Part shown: piece by piece, positions 25,730 through 36,688 of the stretch
Position numbering within the stretch: position 1 is the first letter of the stretch
How the letters are laid out: each line of letters opens with the position of its first letter
From: Panorpa germanica
Lineage: Eukaryota > Arthropoda > Insecta > Mecoptera > Panorpidae
DNA: 64,000 nt
NCBI GenBank assembly: GCA_963678705.1
Contig: OY783221.1
Location: 5,456,001-5,520,000, forward strand
Reading direction: 5' to 3'
Made by a program: the position numbers and the translations under genes
The notes under the pieces: generated by a model
What the model was told of the DNA's origin: nothing
Databases searched by the model: none
Seen by the model: the letters and a program-made list of their open reading frames with translations, nothing else

Positions 25730-26008
25730 ATGTTTGATAGAGTTCGCTACGTGACATGGTGTGTGGGCTTCAACGGAGCAGAGACTATTTTAACGTACAG
25801 TATACATAATATGTTGATTGTACATTTAGAAGCAACCTGTAGCAAGAGCATGGTCTTACCATATATATATAGGTGTGCAAAGGGATCCTATTATCCGGAC
25901 CGTCTCATTTTCAAACAGTTGCTTCCATTCTTCCCACAAATGACTGTAAATACGTGTATTGTGTCCCAAATTAGAAACGCTTCTTTGTCAAAGATTTTGT
26001 CACCATAA
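25730..26008 (+). other. Unrecognised 92-codon open frame
   Basis: An ATG-initiated frame that has somewhat more balanced composition than the surrounding DNA, including cysteines spaced through it. No domain, signal peptide or splice context could be identified, and no homologous copy was noticed in the window. It directly precedes the inverted-repeat element at 26035. It may be chance or a remnant of an old mobile element; it is listed so that it can be tested, not as a supported gene. Confidence 0.15.
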
Positions 26009-26034
26009 GATTTAAATTCTTTTTTTATAGTTAG

Positions 26035-26581
26035 GGTTGCCATAATTGCCAAGCAAACCGGATGTCTAAAGTCAAATGAAAACGTAGAACTCTGTCATAT
26101 TTTAAAGCTGATTTTACTTTTTTAACCCAAAAATGGGTTATTTTAAAATTACATTGACAAACCAAAAGTACTTCAATTGTCTTCTTTGAGATTAGGGAAA
26201 ATATTATCTCTACATTTGGAATGTATGCTGGAATGGCAAATATGTATTTAGTGCAGTCATTATAGTAAGTTCACCTCGGAATTCGAGGTAGGTACACCCT
26301 ACCATATGTAGGTTTTGAGACAATTTTACGGTGTCAATATACAAGTATTTACAGACTTACAGCTGGGTATCTCGAATTCCGAGATTCTTACCTAATTTCA
26401 GCTTAAATGACTGGACCAATTCGCATAGTTTCATTAGACATGACTTCTGATCAATATGCTGTGTACCTACAAAATACATTAGCCATCTCTCTTCCATAGT
26501 AGAGAAAATGAGACAAATAGTAATATGGGGCTGAATTGTGAAATACGTGACAGTCCCTTATATATAGAACGTATGGCAACC
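26035..26581. mobile_element. Possible inverted-repeat element with GGTTGCCATA ends
   Basis: GGTTGCCATA at 26035-26044 is matched by TATGGCAACC at 26572-26581, a perfect 10-bp inverted pair. Inside, two nearly palindromic blocks, CCTCGGAATTCGAGG near 26276 and CTCGAATTCCGAG near 26372, are themselves inverted relative to one another. No coding frame is present. Only one copy was noticed, so assignment to a mobile element is tentative. Confidence 0.4.
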
Positions 26582-27859
26582 GTACTGATAGTGAGACCGT
26601 TTTCTTTTTGCTGATATTTAATTCCATTCGGTCAGACCTTTAGTTTTTTGTCTTTAGTATGAGCTAATTTTAGCTAATTTCCAGTCAATATTAAAGTGTA
26701 TTACCTAATATATTGTCTGGACAATTCTATCTAAAATAAGTGTATAACATTTTAATAAGATCGGTGCATTAGTTTTTGAGAAATCGTGTCCACCTCTTTC
26801 CTAAGGGATGTCCGAAAACTAGGTCCTAACGGTAAATTTTTTAGATGAAAATTTTCTAAAATATTATTTATATGTTGGTTTTTTTCTTTTAGATAATTCT
26901 TTTATTATATTGAAAAAATAATTTTTTTTAACCTTCGAAAGCCATGTAACCCCTTTTAATAGGCCCTGGAACTAGTATGAGAGCATTATTATACACTCTG
27001 TATGTACGTGTACATAGTTGTATTGATCTACATATAATTAAATTAGATCGTAGCACTAAAGAATTACATACTGATTCTAGATCTATATTATACTCATAGA
27101 GGTAAAGATTTCAACTAGATGTGTTTTGTAGTTATCCATACTAGAATCTATATGTTCTATTGATTTTTAATTAAATAGTACATTATATTTTACAAAATAT
27201 TATCTACATGTAATCAAACTTTCAAATCAAACAATTAAATAAACATAATGCTGGTTTGATACAGCATGTAAATCATAACGGATTAAATAATAAAACAGGG
27301 ATCGTACTGACAGGTACAGATTATCGGTATAAGAATTGTGTATAAGTCTTGTAGATATACAGGGTGTTCGGGACGGGATGTATGATGAATATCAAAAGAA
27401 CAGCAATTGATAGTATTTTTATTAAAGTGATAAATATTTGAAAATGTCATGTGTGACTAATACCATAATTTCGCGAATTGATTTCAAGAAAATTATATAA
27501 AAATTAATTTTGTGCATCTCATAACAGGTTTTATATAAAAAAAAAATATTGCAAAAACCTTTTATTGAGAAATAGATTTTTAAATATTGTTTATACATCT
27601 AATTTTAGTGTAATAACTCACACAGTAGGCCATTGGGCCATTGAGGTAACGGAGTGTGAATTCTGGGGGCCAATGTACATCTAGCCATTGTAAAAAAAAG
27701 CTGGTATTAATTATAAAATAGCCAAAACTATAAATTATCTACACCGGATATTTACACATACAAAATAATTGTTGTGTTGAAATTTTGTTTAGGCTTATTG
27801 ACAATGGATATTAATCACTATGCGCACTTTAATCTTAAAGGTGCTAGCGAGTATATATA
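26582..27859. other. Non-coding DNA
   Basis: No gene recognised. A solitary TACAGGGTGTTCGGGACGGG at 27358 resembles the left end of the element at 8556. A patch richer in G+C at 27625-27690 has no identifiable role. Confidence 0.5.
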
Positions 27860-28077
27860 TATAGTTCAAATTACGAGAGTTCGGCGGCGACTCATACTTA
27901 AAACAAGTTGTGGGGTATAAACTGTCGATATCACTAAAAAGCATTGACTCACTTATTTTTCTATAATATATATAGAAACGAATAAAATAAAATTCATTAT
28001 CGTATTATAGATTTGTACCGCTTTTATAACCTCTTTTGAGTATAAGTAGCCGCCGAACTATCGTAATTTGGACTATA
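27860..28077 (+). mobile_element. 218-bp inverted-repeat element, copy 3 of 3
   Basis: Same orientation and exact length as the copies at 2872 and 7890. It starts TATAGTTCAAATTACGAGAG and ends with TTTGGACTATA. It is preceded by a TA run, so any TA target duplication is masked. Confidence 0.78.
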
Positions 28078-28107
28078 CCTACTCAACAGATTAAGTGCGG
28101 TTCAAAC

Positions 28108-28175
28108 TAGTGTGACTTCAACATGCGACATCCACCATTCATATATTTTCATTTATAACTTGATGTTATGTAGAC
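28108..28175 (+). repeat. Dispersed repeat with CAACATGCGACATCC core
   Basis: The sequence CAACATGCGACATCCACCA and the following ATTCATATATTTTCATT recur in reverse complement at about 41925-41975, and a shorter match (GCGACTCCAACATG) lies at 40608-40621. The limits and type of the repeat are not defined. Confidence 0.5.
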
Positions 28176-29898
28176 AAGAATGAACTGAACTTGTAGAAAA
28201 TTGTCCAAATTAGTACTTTTTTCATAAAGAAGTTATAAGCAAAAATATATCAGTTGTAATCAGTTTTTTTTGTTTATCTTAAAAACTATAAGTCCAACAT
28301 AAATGTTGTGAAGACCTTTTTTGTAGATAGTGATATTATCTATAACTTTTTCACATAACTGTCATAATAAGAAAGTTATGGAGGAAAATATATATATTTT
28401 AAATTAAACCATTAACAGTAATTTTGCGTTACATCGTACAACGTTTCTTCCGAGCGATACCATCGCCTTAAATATTTTTTTCAGGATCAACATTATCTCA
28501 TTTCACAAGTTAGTAATATTTACCTAAAAAGAGCCATTAAATAATTACAACTCTTTCATTCATGAGGAAAAAAACATGTACTACGAGTATACATACAAAA
28601 TAAATACTAAGAATTGTTGCTCATTTTAACAGCTGTTTGAACGAATAACATGCCCACGTAAACTATATTTTTGAAGTGAAATTTTGTACATAGGATTGAC
28701 GAATTCAAAATAGTAGACGATCCGAAGGCGTATTGTAGGTGTTATAATTATTTAATGGATACTTAACTTTTGATATTATCAAGTGTACATAGTTTGTGAA
28801 AATAATTCTAATTTTAGATTTAAGAAAAGTAGTAAAAAACCTTTTTAACAATCGTATATACATATCGTATATAAATAAATATAGGAAACTTCCCAATTAT
28901 CAATGACTCTTATACAATATTGCGATATTCTACTTTTACCAACTACTGTAATTACATTTTAGGTAGAATTAAATTTCCACCTTTGCAGGTACACTATAAT
29001 TATAAAAAAATCTCTTTTTTTTTGCACACAGTGATACAACATTAATTATAGAGTGTGCTGATTATACTCAGAATGACAATGACCTATCTAAAATAATGAC
29101 TTAAAAACTAAACATAAAAAAAATCATTGTATATGTCATTAACAAACTTGAAACACAAAACGTTGCTCTTAAAATAAATGATTTGATTTCAACATCATTA
29201 CAACATAAACGCAGACGTAGACATAATCATCATACGATTACGAGTACGAGTAAAAATACCTTCAACAAGTCTACTGAGAATAATGACACATGTGTTGATA
29301 TGTTGATGCGAATAATATTAATACTTTCGCTCCAAATATCTGAACAATCATAAATTATAATTTTTTTAAATATAGTAAACTCCTCATATTCTCTGAATTA
29401 ATATTCGTATAATTTTTTTTATTTCGTCCATGAATGATTTAGTCTTAAATGTTTTGTGATTTAATTTTAAATTGTAAAAATTGACGCACTCAAATAAATT
29501 CCAGTAAAGATATTCGTAAACATAATTTTCTATGTCAGTTATTTTAAATGAATAGAAAAATGCAATATTTCAGTGACATTTGGTAGATATTATTGTTTCA
29601 CTACTAACCTCAGAGTTTGTACTTTAGATTAAAATAAAAATATTACTACTTTTCACAGAAATATTGTTCTTAAACAGAACGGAATATTGCTCCAATTTGT
29701 GTCATTCATATAATGTAGTAAATTAGAAGTTGCGTCGTTAATATTTCGATTTGCTTAGCTTTGAATTTAGTAATATTTAAGGTATTATTTTAGAAATTTG
29801 GGAAACCAAGAAAGTCTTGCCGAATAAACATATCTCTAACATTTATATTTGCTACAATGAGTTTACCAAGGTCATATAGCTATCACATCATTCAATAA
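28176..29898. other. Non-coding AT-rich DNA
   Basis: No gene recognised. The 63-codon minus frame at 28705-28896 has no domain. Positions 29590-29660 resemble 8150-8215. Confidence 0.5.
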
Positions 29899-30160
29899 GT
29901 TCGTAGGATGACATATAAATTGCGCCACTATAGTACCAACCATAGATAGTACCTTCAAACGATATGTGTCAAAATTTCATAACATTCTGATCATTTGTTT
30001 TCGAGTTACAGTAGTTTTAGTGACGCTATTTTTAAATTTTTAAAACAATGAAAAATCTGTATTTTGTGTGTTGATAAAGCATTGTTTTTAATGGGGAAAA
30101 TACAGTTCACGCAAAGCAATGGCTTGTCAAGTGTTATTTGGACTCGGTATTTTTCCCATT
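29899..30160 (+). pseudogene. mariner transposon 5' fragment
   Basis: It starts TTCGTAGGATGACATATAAA, carries the block with ACGATATGTGTCAAAATTTC, and reaches an ATG at 30048. The first frame stops after eight codons. A shifted frame then reads AKQWLVKCYLDSVF (about 30108-30150), the conserved helix-turn-helix part of mariner transposase N-termini. At least one frameshift and stop separate these parts. Homology ends near 30160. An overlapping 76-codon frame from 30064 is a by-product of the frameshifts. Confidence 0.78.
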
Positions 30161-31912
30161 ACAAACCAATCATAACCAAATTTCGCGATTCTCAGGACTT
30201 TACTGTAAATCTTTCTTTTCATATACATATACCATATAGTAATCTTTATATTTATGGTATTTTCTCAGTTATTATATTATGTCTCACATATTAAAATAGA
30301 TTAAAAAATGATAAATGATTTAAAATTGAAATAATTAATGAATTGTCAGTTAAATAAATGACATATCAAGAATTTCGTTGTCTGGTCGTAAACTTTGTTG
30401 TTGTCTCTTATATGTGCGTGCGGAAAGGTAAGACTACAACGCTCTGTGAGTGGGCGTTAGAGGCAATTAGTTGCTGAATATTACAAAATTATTACCATAA
30501 TCATGAATCTGTAATGTGGTGTTATGTACCGTGGAATCTAGAGAGATTGTGCAACGCGGATAATTTTCCCGATGACCCAGCATGCTAGTACGGCCCTGCT
30601 TATTATCAATATCGATTCCCAATGCACAACCATATTTCATAAGTCAATTGACTGCAATTTCATGCTCATGCGTCTGATTTCATAACATCATGACAAAACC
30701 ATTGTTATTTTCATATCAATATAAAAAGTGAAATATTTGACATTAAAACTTTTTGGCAGTTTCATTGTTCGCAAATAATTTAAAATAAAAGCAAAACCAT
30801 TTGGTTTTAAATATGTACTATATATAAATGTGTGTTAAATATGTACTATATAAAAAGTGTTTTTTGGGGGCAAGTGTTTCTATAAACCTTGTTTTTTGCG
30901 ACACCTTATATTGCACACAATAAATCATTGTTGCGTGATTTAAGAATCAAGAAGACTTATTCGTCATAAAATATTTTTTGTTAGATCTTTCCATTTTTGT
31001 TTTGCAATACTTTACTTCTACATATTACTTATAAATATGTTACAGAAAAAACAAAGGCTGCAAAACGTCTGTAGGTGTTTTACTAAAGTATAATTTACTC
31101 TACACATGCTATTAATATAGTAAGTTACTAATATGATATACATATTTTAATAACTGTCCTATATTTTTATATTCTAGTTTCTAATTTATTTAAATAGCGT
31201 CATATAATCATGATTTATAAGTATTAATATATAAATATTGTTTCGCGTTTAAATTTTATGACATATTTGATATTTATTTAATGATCTTAAATCACACAAC
31301 GTCAACTTTAAAAATCAATAACCATATATCACATAGTTACATGCAGTACCTATTATTTTGGTTTATCAGTAAAATAACTTATATTATAAGTATTTGCTGA
31401 GAAAGTATTCCTACATAATAAATATTTAAATAACACAATTTTTATAAAAGTAAATTTTATTCACCTGTCTGGAGTGTAAGGTTCAACACTTGTCACTAAT
31501 AAGTTAGGTTAGGTTTGTAAAATGTCTAAAGAATAATTAAACACTTTTAACACAAGTAGTATGTAAACACTTATTTAAATGTTCTTTTATATATTATATT
31601 TAGTTCTTATATTTATTCTTTGTAATGTCTCGTTGCAACTAGTAGTTTTTGTTGATGAAAATCTTAACATTCTCACATACACTGAACACTGCATTTCTCA
31701 TATTAAACTACACGTGAAATAACAATTGTTATACATTATTGATCCCACAAATATATCAATAGTATATATAAGTTATCACAATCTATCTGGAGTTAATTAA
31801 TATATTATATATAAATTGCTTTTGACTTTGACGTTTTAATGACATTAACTAACCCCTCGCAATTATGCAATACCAACATGTCAGTGAGATACGCATGAAG
31901 TATACAGTAAAC
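30161..31912. other. Non-coding DNA left of the Harbinger element
   Basis: No gene recognised. Positions 30375-30620 are less AT-rich than average but have no open frame or splice pattern that I can support. AGTTAGGTTAGGTT at 31501 is a short repeat of a kind common in insect DNA. Confidence 0.5.
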
Positions 31913-31915
31913 AGT

Positions 31916-31959
31916 GGGCGCGTTCTGGACACTCAACAGTTGTACAACTGTTGAGTAAA
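31916..31959 (+). repeat. Left terminal inverted repeat of Harbinger element
   Basis: 44 bp. The outer 15 bp (GGGCGCGTTCTGGAC) are followed by a perfect 26-bp palindrome at 31931-31956 whose half-site is ACTCAACAGTTGT, then AAA. Such a palindrome may bind a dimeric protein or form a cruciform; that role is inference. Confidence 0.93.
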
Positions 31960-31985
31960 TGTAGCGCTCGATCGAGCTATAGACG

Positions 31986-32020
31986 TCCGCTCACTAAACA
32001 TGTTGAGTGAGCGGACGCCA
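31986..32020. repeat. Subterminal hairpin of Harbinger element
   Basis: GTCCGCTCACT and AGTGAGCGGAC form a perfect 11-bp inverted repeat around a short loop. Related words recur at 32300-32312 (TGTGAGCGGTCGCC) and near the right end at 35456-35466 (CCGCTCACTTA). Repeated subterminal motifs are plausible binding sites for the transposase or its Myb-like partner. Confidence 0.65.
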
Positions 32021-32404
32021 TTTTTTCCATCAAAAATATTTTTCGTATGCGCGCGTATATTTGAATTGTCCAGTTCATCTCCAATATGTACAATTTTTAT
32101 CTTCTATTTAATTCAATACTCAGAATTTCAAAAATTAAATTAAAGAAAATAATAATTAAAAAAAAAATACAGATAAACTTGGTGAATATCGCTAGAGTGT
32201 TTAAAAACTGACTCTGCTTTCTAAACATTTTATGTGATCGGTCATCATTTTTGTTAATTGAATATGAGAGCTGTCTCTGCTCTCTAAGCACATTATGTGA
32301 GCGGTCGCCATTTTATCCATCAAAACAAATTGTCGCTACTGATCTGATCAGAAAGTAGAGCTTCTGAAAACCCGGGATTTTATTTAAAACGTATCTATTT
32401 AAAA

Positions 32405-33389
32405 ATGAGTGACATATTTTCTGCAAATTATATAAAGGATGGTGTGGAATATATTATTGCAGATACTTACGATGTGCACGTAAAATTGCATAATGGTAAG
32501 TAGCAATAATATGATATGAATACATTTTTTAAATTACTAATGGCACTGCTTCAAATAGATCCAGAATATTTCAAAGGGTATTTCGAAGTAAATTTAAATT
32601 CCCTGGAAATATCCAATCCCGATGTTGAGGATGAAGGAAGTACTCCACAGGCTACTTCAGACGCGGAAATCAGTCCACAAGGTTAGATTGCGATATATTT
32701 CAAAGCGAATATTAGTTTTAATACTTTTCGACTAAGAATTATTTTTATTTGCAGAAACAGAAAGTTTTACGTGGGATTTAAAAAAAACTAAATTATTAGT
32801 AAGTTCTTATATGGGTATGAAGGCTAAGTTCAGAGACCCAAAACTAAAAAAGAAAAATCTGTGGGCAACAATCGGCAAAATTTTTGAAGAAGAAGGGTAT
32901 AACAACATCACCTGTGATATCCTGGACCGAAAATTTAGAAATTTAAAAAAAACGTACAGCACTATAAAAGATAATAAATCCACCACAGGTAAAGGAAGCG
33001 TAAAATGGGAACATTTTGACATGTTCGAAAATATTTTTGAAACTGATTGTACGGTCAACATTGGACGTACAATATCGTCATTTAAATTACCAATTACTCA
33101 AGCTACTTTCGATATAATGGGGCCATCGACGAGTACATCCACAAACCATTTGTTTTCCAATTCCCCGACACCAGAACCAATTCCCACTTTACCATCTACA
33201 TCAGGATCATCGGGAATAAAACAAAAAGGTGGTAAAAGAATTATAGAAGAACAACTAGAACTTCAAAAAAAGCACATCAAAATTTTGGAAGTAATTTCGG
33301 AAGATATAAAAGTATCTAACCAGATTCAGCAGGAAAGAAACGAATTATTAAAAGAATTAATCAGACAAAGGAATAATCCTGGAATCTAA
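32405..33389 (+). CDS. Harbinger Myb/SANT-like DNA-binding protein (282 aa)
   Basis: Exons 32405-32495, 32559-32681 and 32755-33389, with donors GTAAGT and GTTAGA and acceptors AAATAG and TTGCAG; joined phases agree and give 282 residues. The N-terminal 72 residues are acidic and unordered. Residues about 76-160 form a Myb/SANT-like (trihelix) domain, with regularly placed tryptophans at 78, 108 and 156 in FTWDLKKTKLL, KKKNLWATIG and SVKWEHFDMF. A Ser/Pro/Thr-rich linker follows (about 180-225). Residues about 235-280 are a charged heptad-like helix, a likely coiled coil. In Harbinger elements the equivalent protein binds element ends and brings the transposase into the nucleus. The first two exons are short and were placed by splice signals, so their boundaries are less sure than exon 3. 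Convergent with the transposase gene. Confidence 0.87.
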
Positions 33390-33806
33390 ATTTTATGTAT
33401 TATATAAAATAAAAATAATTTTTCCTTCCAAATATCATCTTATTTATAATATCCCAGTTGTATGTTTATATTCTTGTTTTCTTATACGTTTACGCGATTC
33501 ATATGGGAGATTGTAGAATAATTAAGTATATTATTAATAAAAGAAAATTCAAATTCTCAAAATTTTATTTTGGGCACTGGGTCAGTTTTTGCCTAGAGTA
33601 AAAATTGTGCTAAAAAGTTGAAATTTTGTATATATTGGTAACTTATTTCCGAATCGAAAAAACAAAATTCCAAATTTGGAAAAGAAGATGGTCAAATATC
33701 GCATAAATTGAAAATATTTTTTATTTTGTAAAAAAAAAATTTATTTTTTTAGTCAGTTTATATCAAAACTTATTTACAGATACACGTAAAAGTAATATAG
33801 AGCTAT
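33390..33806. other. Convergent 3' region of the two Harbinger genes
   Basis: It holds poly(A) signals for both genes. Positions 33514-33767 match, in the same sense as the Helitron, the interior segment of the Helitron at 17652-17868 (shared blocks include AGTATATTATTAATAAAA, AGTAAAAATTGTGCTA and GCATAAATTGAAAATATTTT). Neither Helitron end is present here. Confidence 0.7.
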
Positions 33807-35313
33807 TCATAACATATCACTAATATTATTTCTTTTTCTAATAGCCTCATTATTTCTATCGTCCACATTGCTTTCATTGTGATCTGGTACATCCATATTT
33901 TCAATTTCGTCTATTACTTCTTCACTACCAGTTTCATTATGCTCAATAATGAAATTATGTAGCATGCATGCAGCAGAAATCATCTCTTGACCCAAATCAA
34001 AATTTGAAATGTCAAGATATTTTAGTCTCCTAAATTTTCCTTTCAGTTGTCCAAAAGCCCTCTCAATTGTAGATCTTATGCTGCTCAGTTTTTTATTGTA
34101 TGCACCTTGTTTTCTGCTCAAATGTCCATTATCTCTAAAAGGCGTAAGAACTTGTTGCATCAGTGGATACGCTGTATCACCTATAATATGATAACTTTGT
34201 GGCAATAACATGTCAAGGTGGTTGAATATTGGGCTTTTCCGGAAAACTCTGGCGTCATGCATCCGTCCAGGCATACCAATAAATACATCCGTAAATTTCA
34301 TTCTGTGGTCACATATTCCTGAAAACATTTTAATGTTATTATTTCTCATATATTGTGAAAGAGTTTGAGTTAGTTGATGTCTTAACTGTGTAAATTAGAG
34401 TAATTAATTGTTTATGTTGATAACTTAGTGTTGTATTAAAAATATTTGAAATAGTATTGTTATAAACTGATAACTCTGTATACTGTGTTAATTAATTAGT
34501 TACAATCATTACCTTGAAGGATGATGGAATGAAACCCTTTTCTATTATAAAAATCTGTAGGGTTACCAATAGGTTGCTTGCAGGGAATATGGCACCCATC
34601 GATGGCTCCTACTACGCCAGGAAACCCATAAGATTTTGTTTGAAAAATCTGTTAAAATATTTTACGATAAGTTGAGGAACATATTTATGTGTTTTTAACA
34701 AAGTATGACAGATTTATACATACTTTAGAAATGGTTTCATAATTTTTATATTCAGGCCATTTAATGAATTGTGGCATGAGATTTGAGAGTATTTTAATAA
34801 TATATGCAAAAATCCCATGCCCAGTGCTTTTGGAAAATCCAAATCTGTCTCCTGTAGATAAGAAACTTTCTTGTTTTGCAAGCACCCATACTGCAAATAA
34901 TATCTTCTTGGGCAAAGGTACTTCCTCATAAGGTTTGTTATCACTTATTGTATTTCCAATTATATTGGTTAATATCTAAAAAAAAAAGGTTTATTAGGTA
35001 TTTTTATAGGTTAGGTTAATTGGTTATGTTTATAATACCACTAGCAAATGTGTTTTACTTGAAATATATTTGTTTTTTTTGTACTTACTTCAAAACTTTC
35101 TCGAGACATTCGAAAATGTTCAATAAACATATCGTTTGTAAATCTTGGTATTGTTTTCTCGAAAAAGTTTTCCGTTTTTGCATTTTCTTCAATACCTACC
35201 TCACCTAAATATTTAGGCATGCACGTATTTTCTACTATTCCTCTAAGAACACTTATATCGAAGCCACTGTCTAACGCTACACTTAACACGATATCCATAT
35301 CATTCGTATCCAT
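33807..35313 (-). CDS. HARBI1-like DDE transposase (374 aa)
   Basis: Minus-strand exons 35313-35089, 34975-34724, 34648-34513 and 34318-33807; all introns are GT-AG, with donors GTAAGT, GTATGT and GTAATG. The start is the ATG at 35313; the frame upstream has only a TTG. The N-terminus has PRFTNDMFIEHFRMSRESFE, typical of insect HARBI1-like proteins. The DDE_4 nuclease core follows: GAIDGCHIP (D176), MPGRMHDARVFR, IGDTAYPL (D252) and STIERAFGQLKGKFRRL (E290), then a SAACMLHNFI helix and an acidic tail. The three catalytic acids, D176, D252 and E290, are present and no stop or frameshift interrupts the joined exons. Length is normal for the family. It would cut and paste the element together with the Myb-like partner. 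The host copy-number and expression are unknown. Confidence 0.92.
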
Positions 35314-35491
35314 TTTAATTATGATAATAACAATTGATAACAATCAAAGATAATATTAATCAAAGATGATATTAATTATGATAATTTTGTTTTGACAGCT
35401 TCGATATTTTTCAAACTCAAACATGCTATATTAGTGCATTCTGGATCTTAATTTACCGCTCACTTAGCGCTTTATGATAAGTTGTCCCTGG

Positions 35492-35535
35492 TTTACTCAA
35501 CTGTTGTACAACTGTTGAGTGTCCAGAACGCGCCC
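35492..35535 (-). repeat. Right terminal inverted repeat of Harbinger element
   Basis: 44 bp matching the left repeat with a single substitution, which falls in the inner half of the palindrome and so breaks its perfect symmetry at this end. Followed by AGT at 35536-35538. Confidence 0.93.
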
Positions 35536-35538
35536 AGT

Positions 35539-36686
35539 GCAAGGAAGAAATATAAAAAGTGTGGCAATTTGCTATGATTTAAAACACATATTTGTTACAC
35601 CAAAGAGGAATTATATAAAAATCAAATAATCTATAATCTTTTTTTAAGTTTAATAATACTATATATGTATGTACTAATATTCTAGTTGCAGTAACATATT
35701 GTACAACTCTTGTTCTTAACACATATGCTTAGGAGATCTTAGGGTTTATTATTATGGTTATATCAAGTTTTTAGTATTCCTATAACGTTATAGCAATTAA
35801 ACAATAAACTACTCAAATGCTGATACCTGGAGATACATAACGTGTATAGAAAAAAATTATAGCTATAACAAACATTGAAAAACAACACATGAAACATAAA
35901 ACGGTAAGCTTGGAAAAAATATATACAATGAATAAATAAATTCTGTCAGTAGTAGTGATTTGCTGCATTCGTGTGAGTCTTTCAGTTAGAAATAGTGAAT
36001 ATATAAATGCATACATTACTAATAAAATAAGTATATAAGTATAAGTAATAAGTATATAATGAAATAAGTGTTTCTTAAAATACTACTTTTGATATCAGTT
36101 CTTGGTTATTATTATTACCTTAATAAGATGGTGATGGATTTTACTTTTAGATATTTATGACGTCATAAATTTCATAGTTTTTAACGTCTCTCCCCTTTCA
36201 CAAATTGTAAAAGGTGACGTCACTCATTTGAAAAAAATATTTATTTAGTCTTATTTTTTAGTTTTATAAATTTAAATAAATGATAATTACAAAAATGAAT
36301 GCTCTGTAATCAATTAATATGTAAAGAACGTAGTTTCACTGACATCAATTTCGATTATTGATAAGTCTGTAATTAAAATAAAAAGATATTTTATAAATAT
36401 TCAATTTAAAATTCGATATCTTCAAGCATTAATTGAAGGATTGGCAGAAAAATGATCTCACATATAAATAATGAATTTCACGTCCTAAAAGAAGATTTAT
36501 GTTTGCTTAAATTATTATTTTGAAATTATAATTACATGTGGTTAAATATTTGCTTAAGAATTATTAGCATCAAATAAATAAATAACTGCAAGGTTATTTT
36601 GTAATCACTCTTGACATGTTTTAAAAATAACTGTTGGTTTACAAATCGTTGGGTTTACAAATTAATTGGGTTGTGAACTATATCAA
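35539..36686. other. Non-coding AT-rich DNA
   Basis: No gene recognised; the 67-codon minus frame at 35813-36016 is hydrophobic but has no domain or splice support. Confidence 0.5.
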
Positions 36687-36688
36687 TA

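Larger units (their letters stand above)
31916..35535. mobile_element. PIF/Harbinger DNA transposon, apparently intact
   Basis: Terminal inverted repeats of 44 bp (31916-31959 and 35492-35535) start GGGCGCGTTCTGGAC and differ at one position. AGT lies immediately outside both ends (31913-31915, 35536-35538), a 3-bp target duplication of the size typical for Harbinger elements though the usual TWA is not seen. Inside are two convergent spliced genes, the usual Harbinger pair: a Myb/SANT-like DNA-binding protein (+) and a DDE transposase (-). Both have intact frames with canonical GT-AG introns and polyadenylation signals between them (AATAAA at 33408 on +, and on - at 33740-33745). Near-identity of the ends suggests recent insertion. 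Confidence 0.93.

Noticed and set aside
27358-27377. TACAGGGTGTTCGGGACGGG as a second CAGGGTGTCCC element
   Set aside because: The right-hand end could not be found, so no element can be bounded.
32807-33061. Minus-strand 84-codon frame
   Set aside because: It is the antisense shadow of the Myb/SANT-like protein exon.
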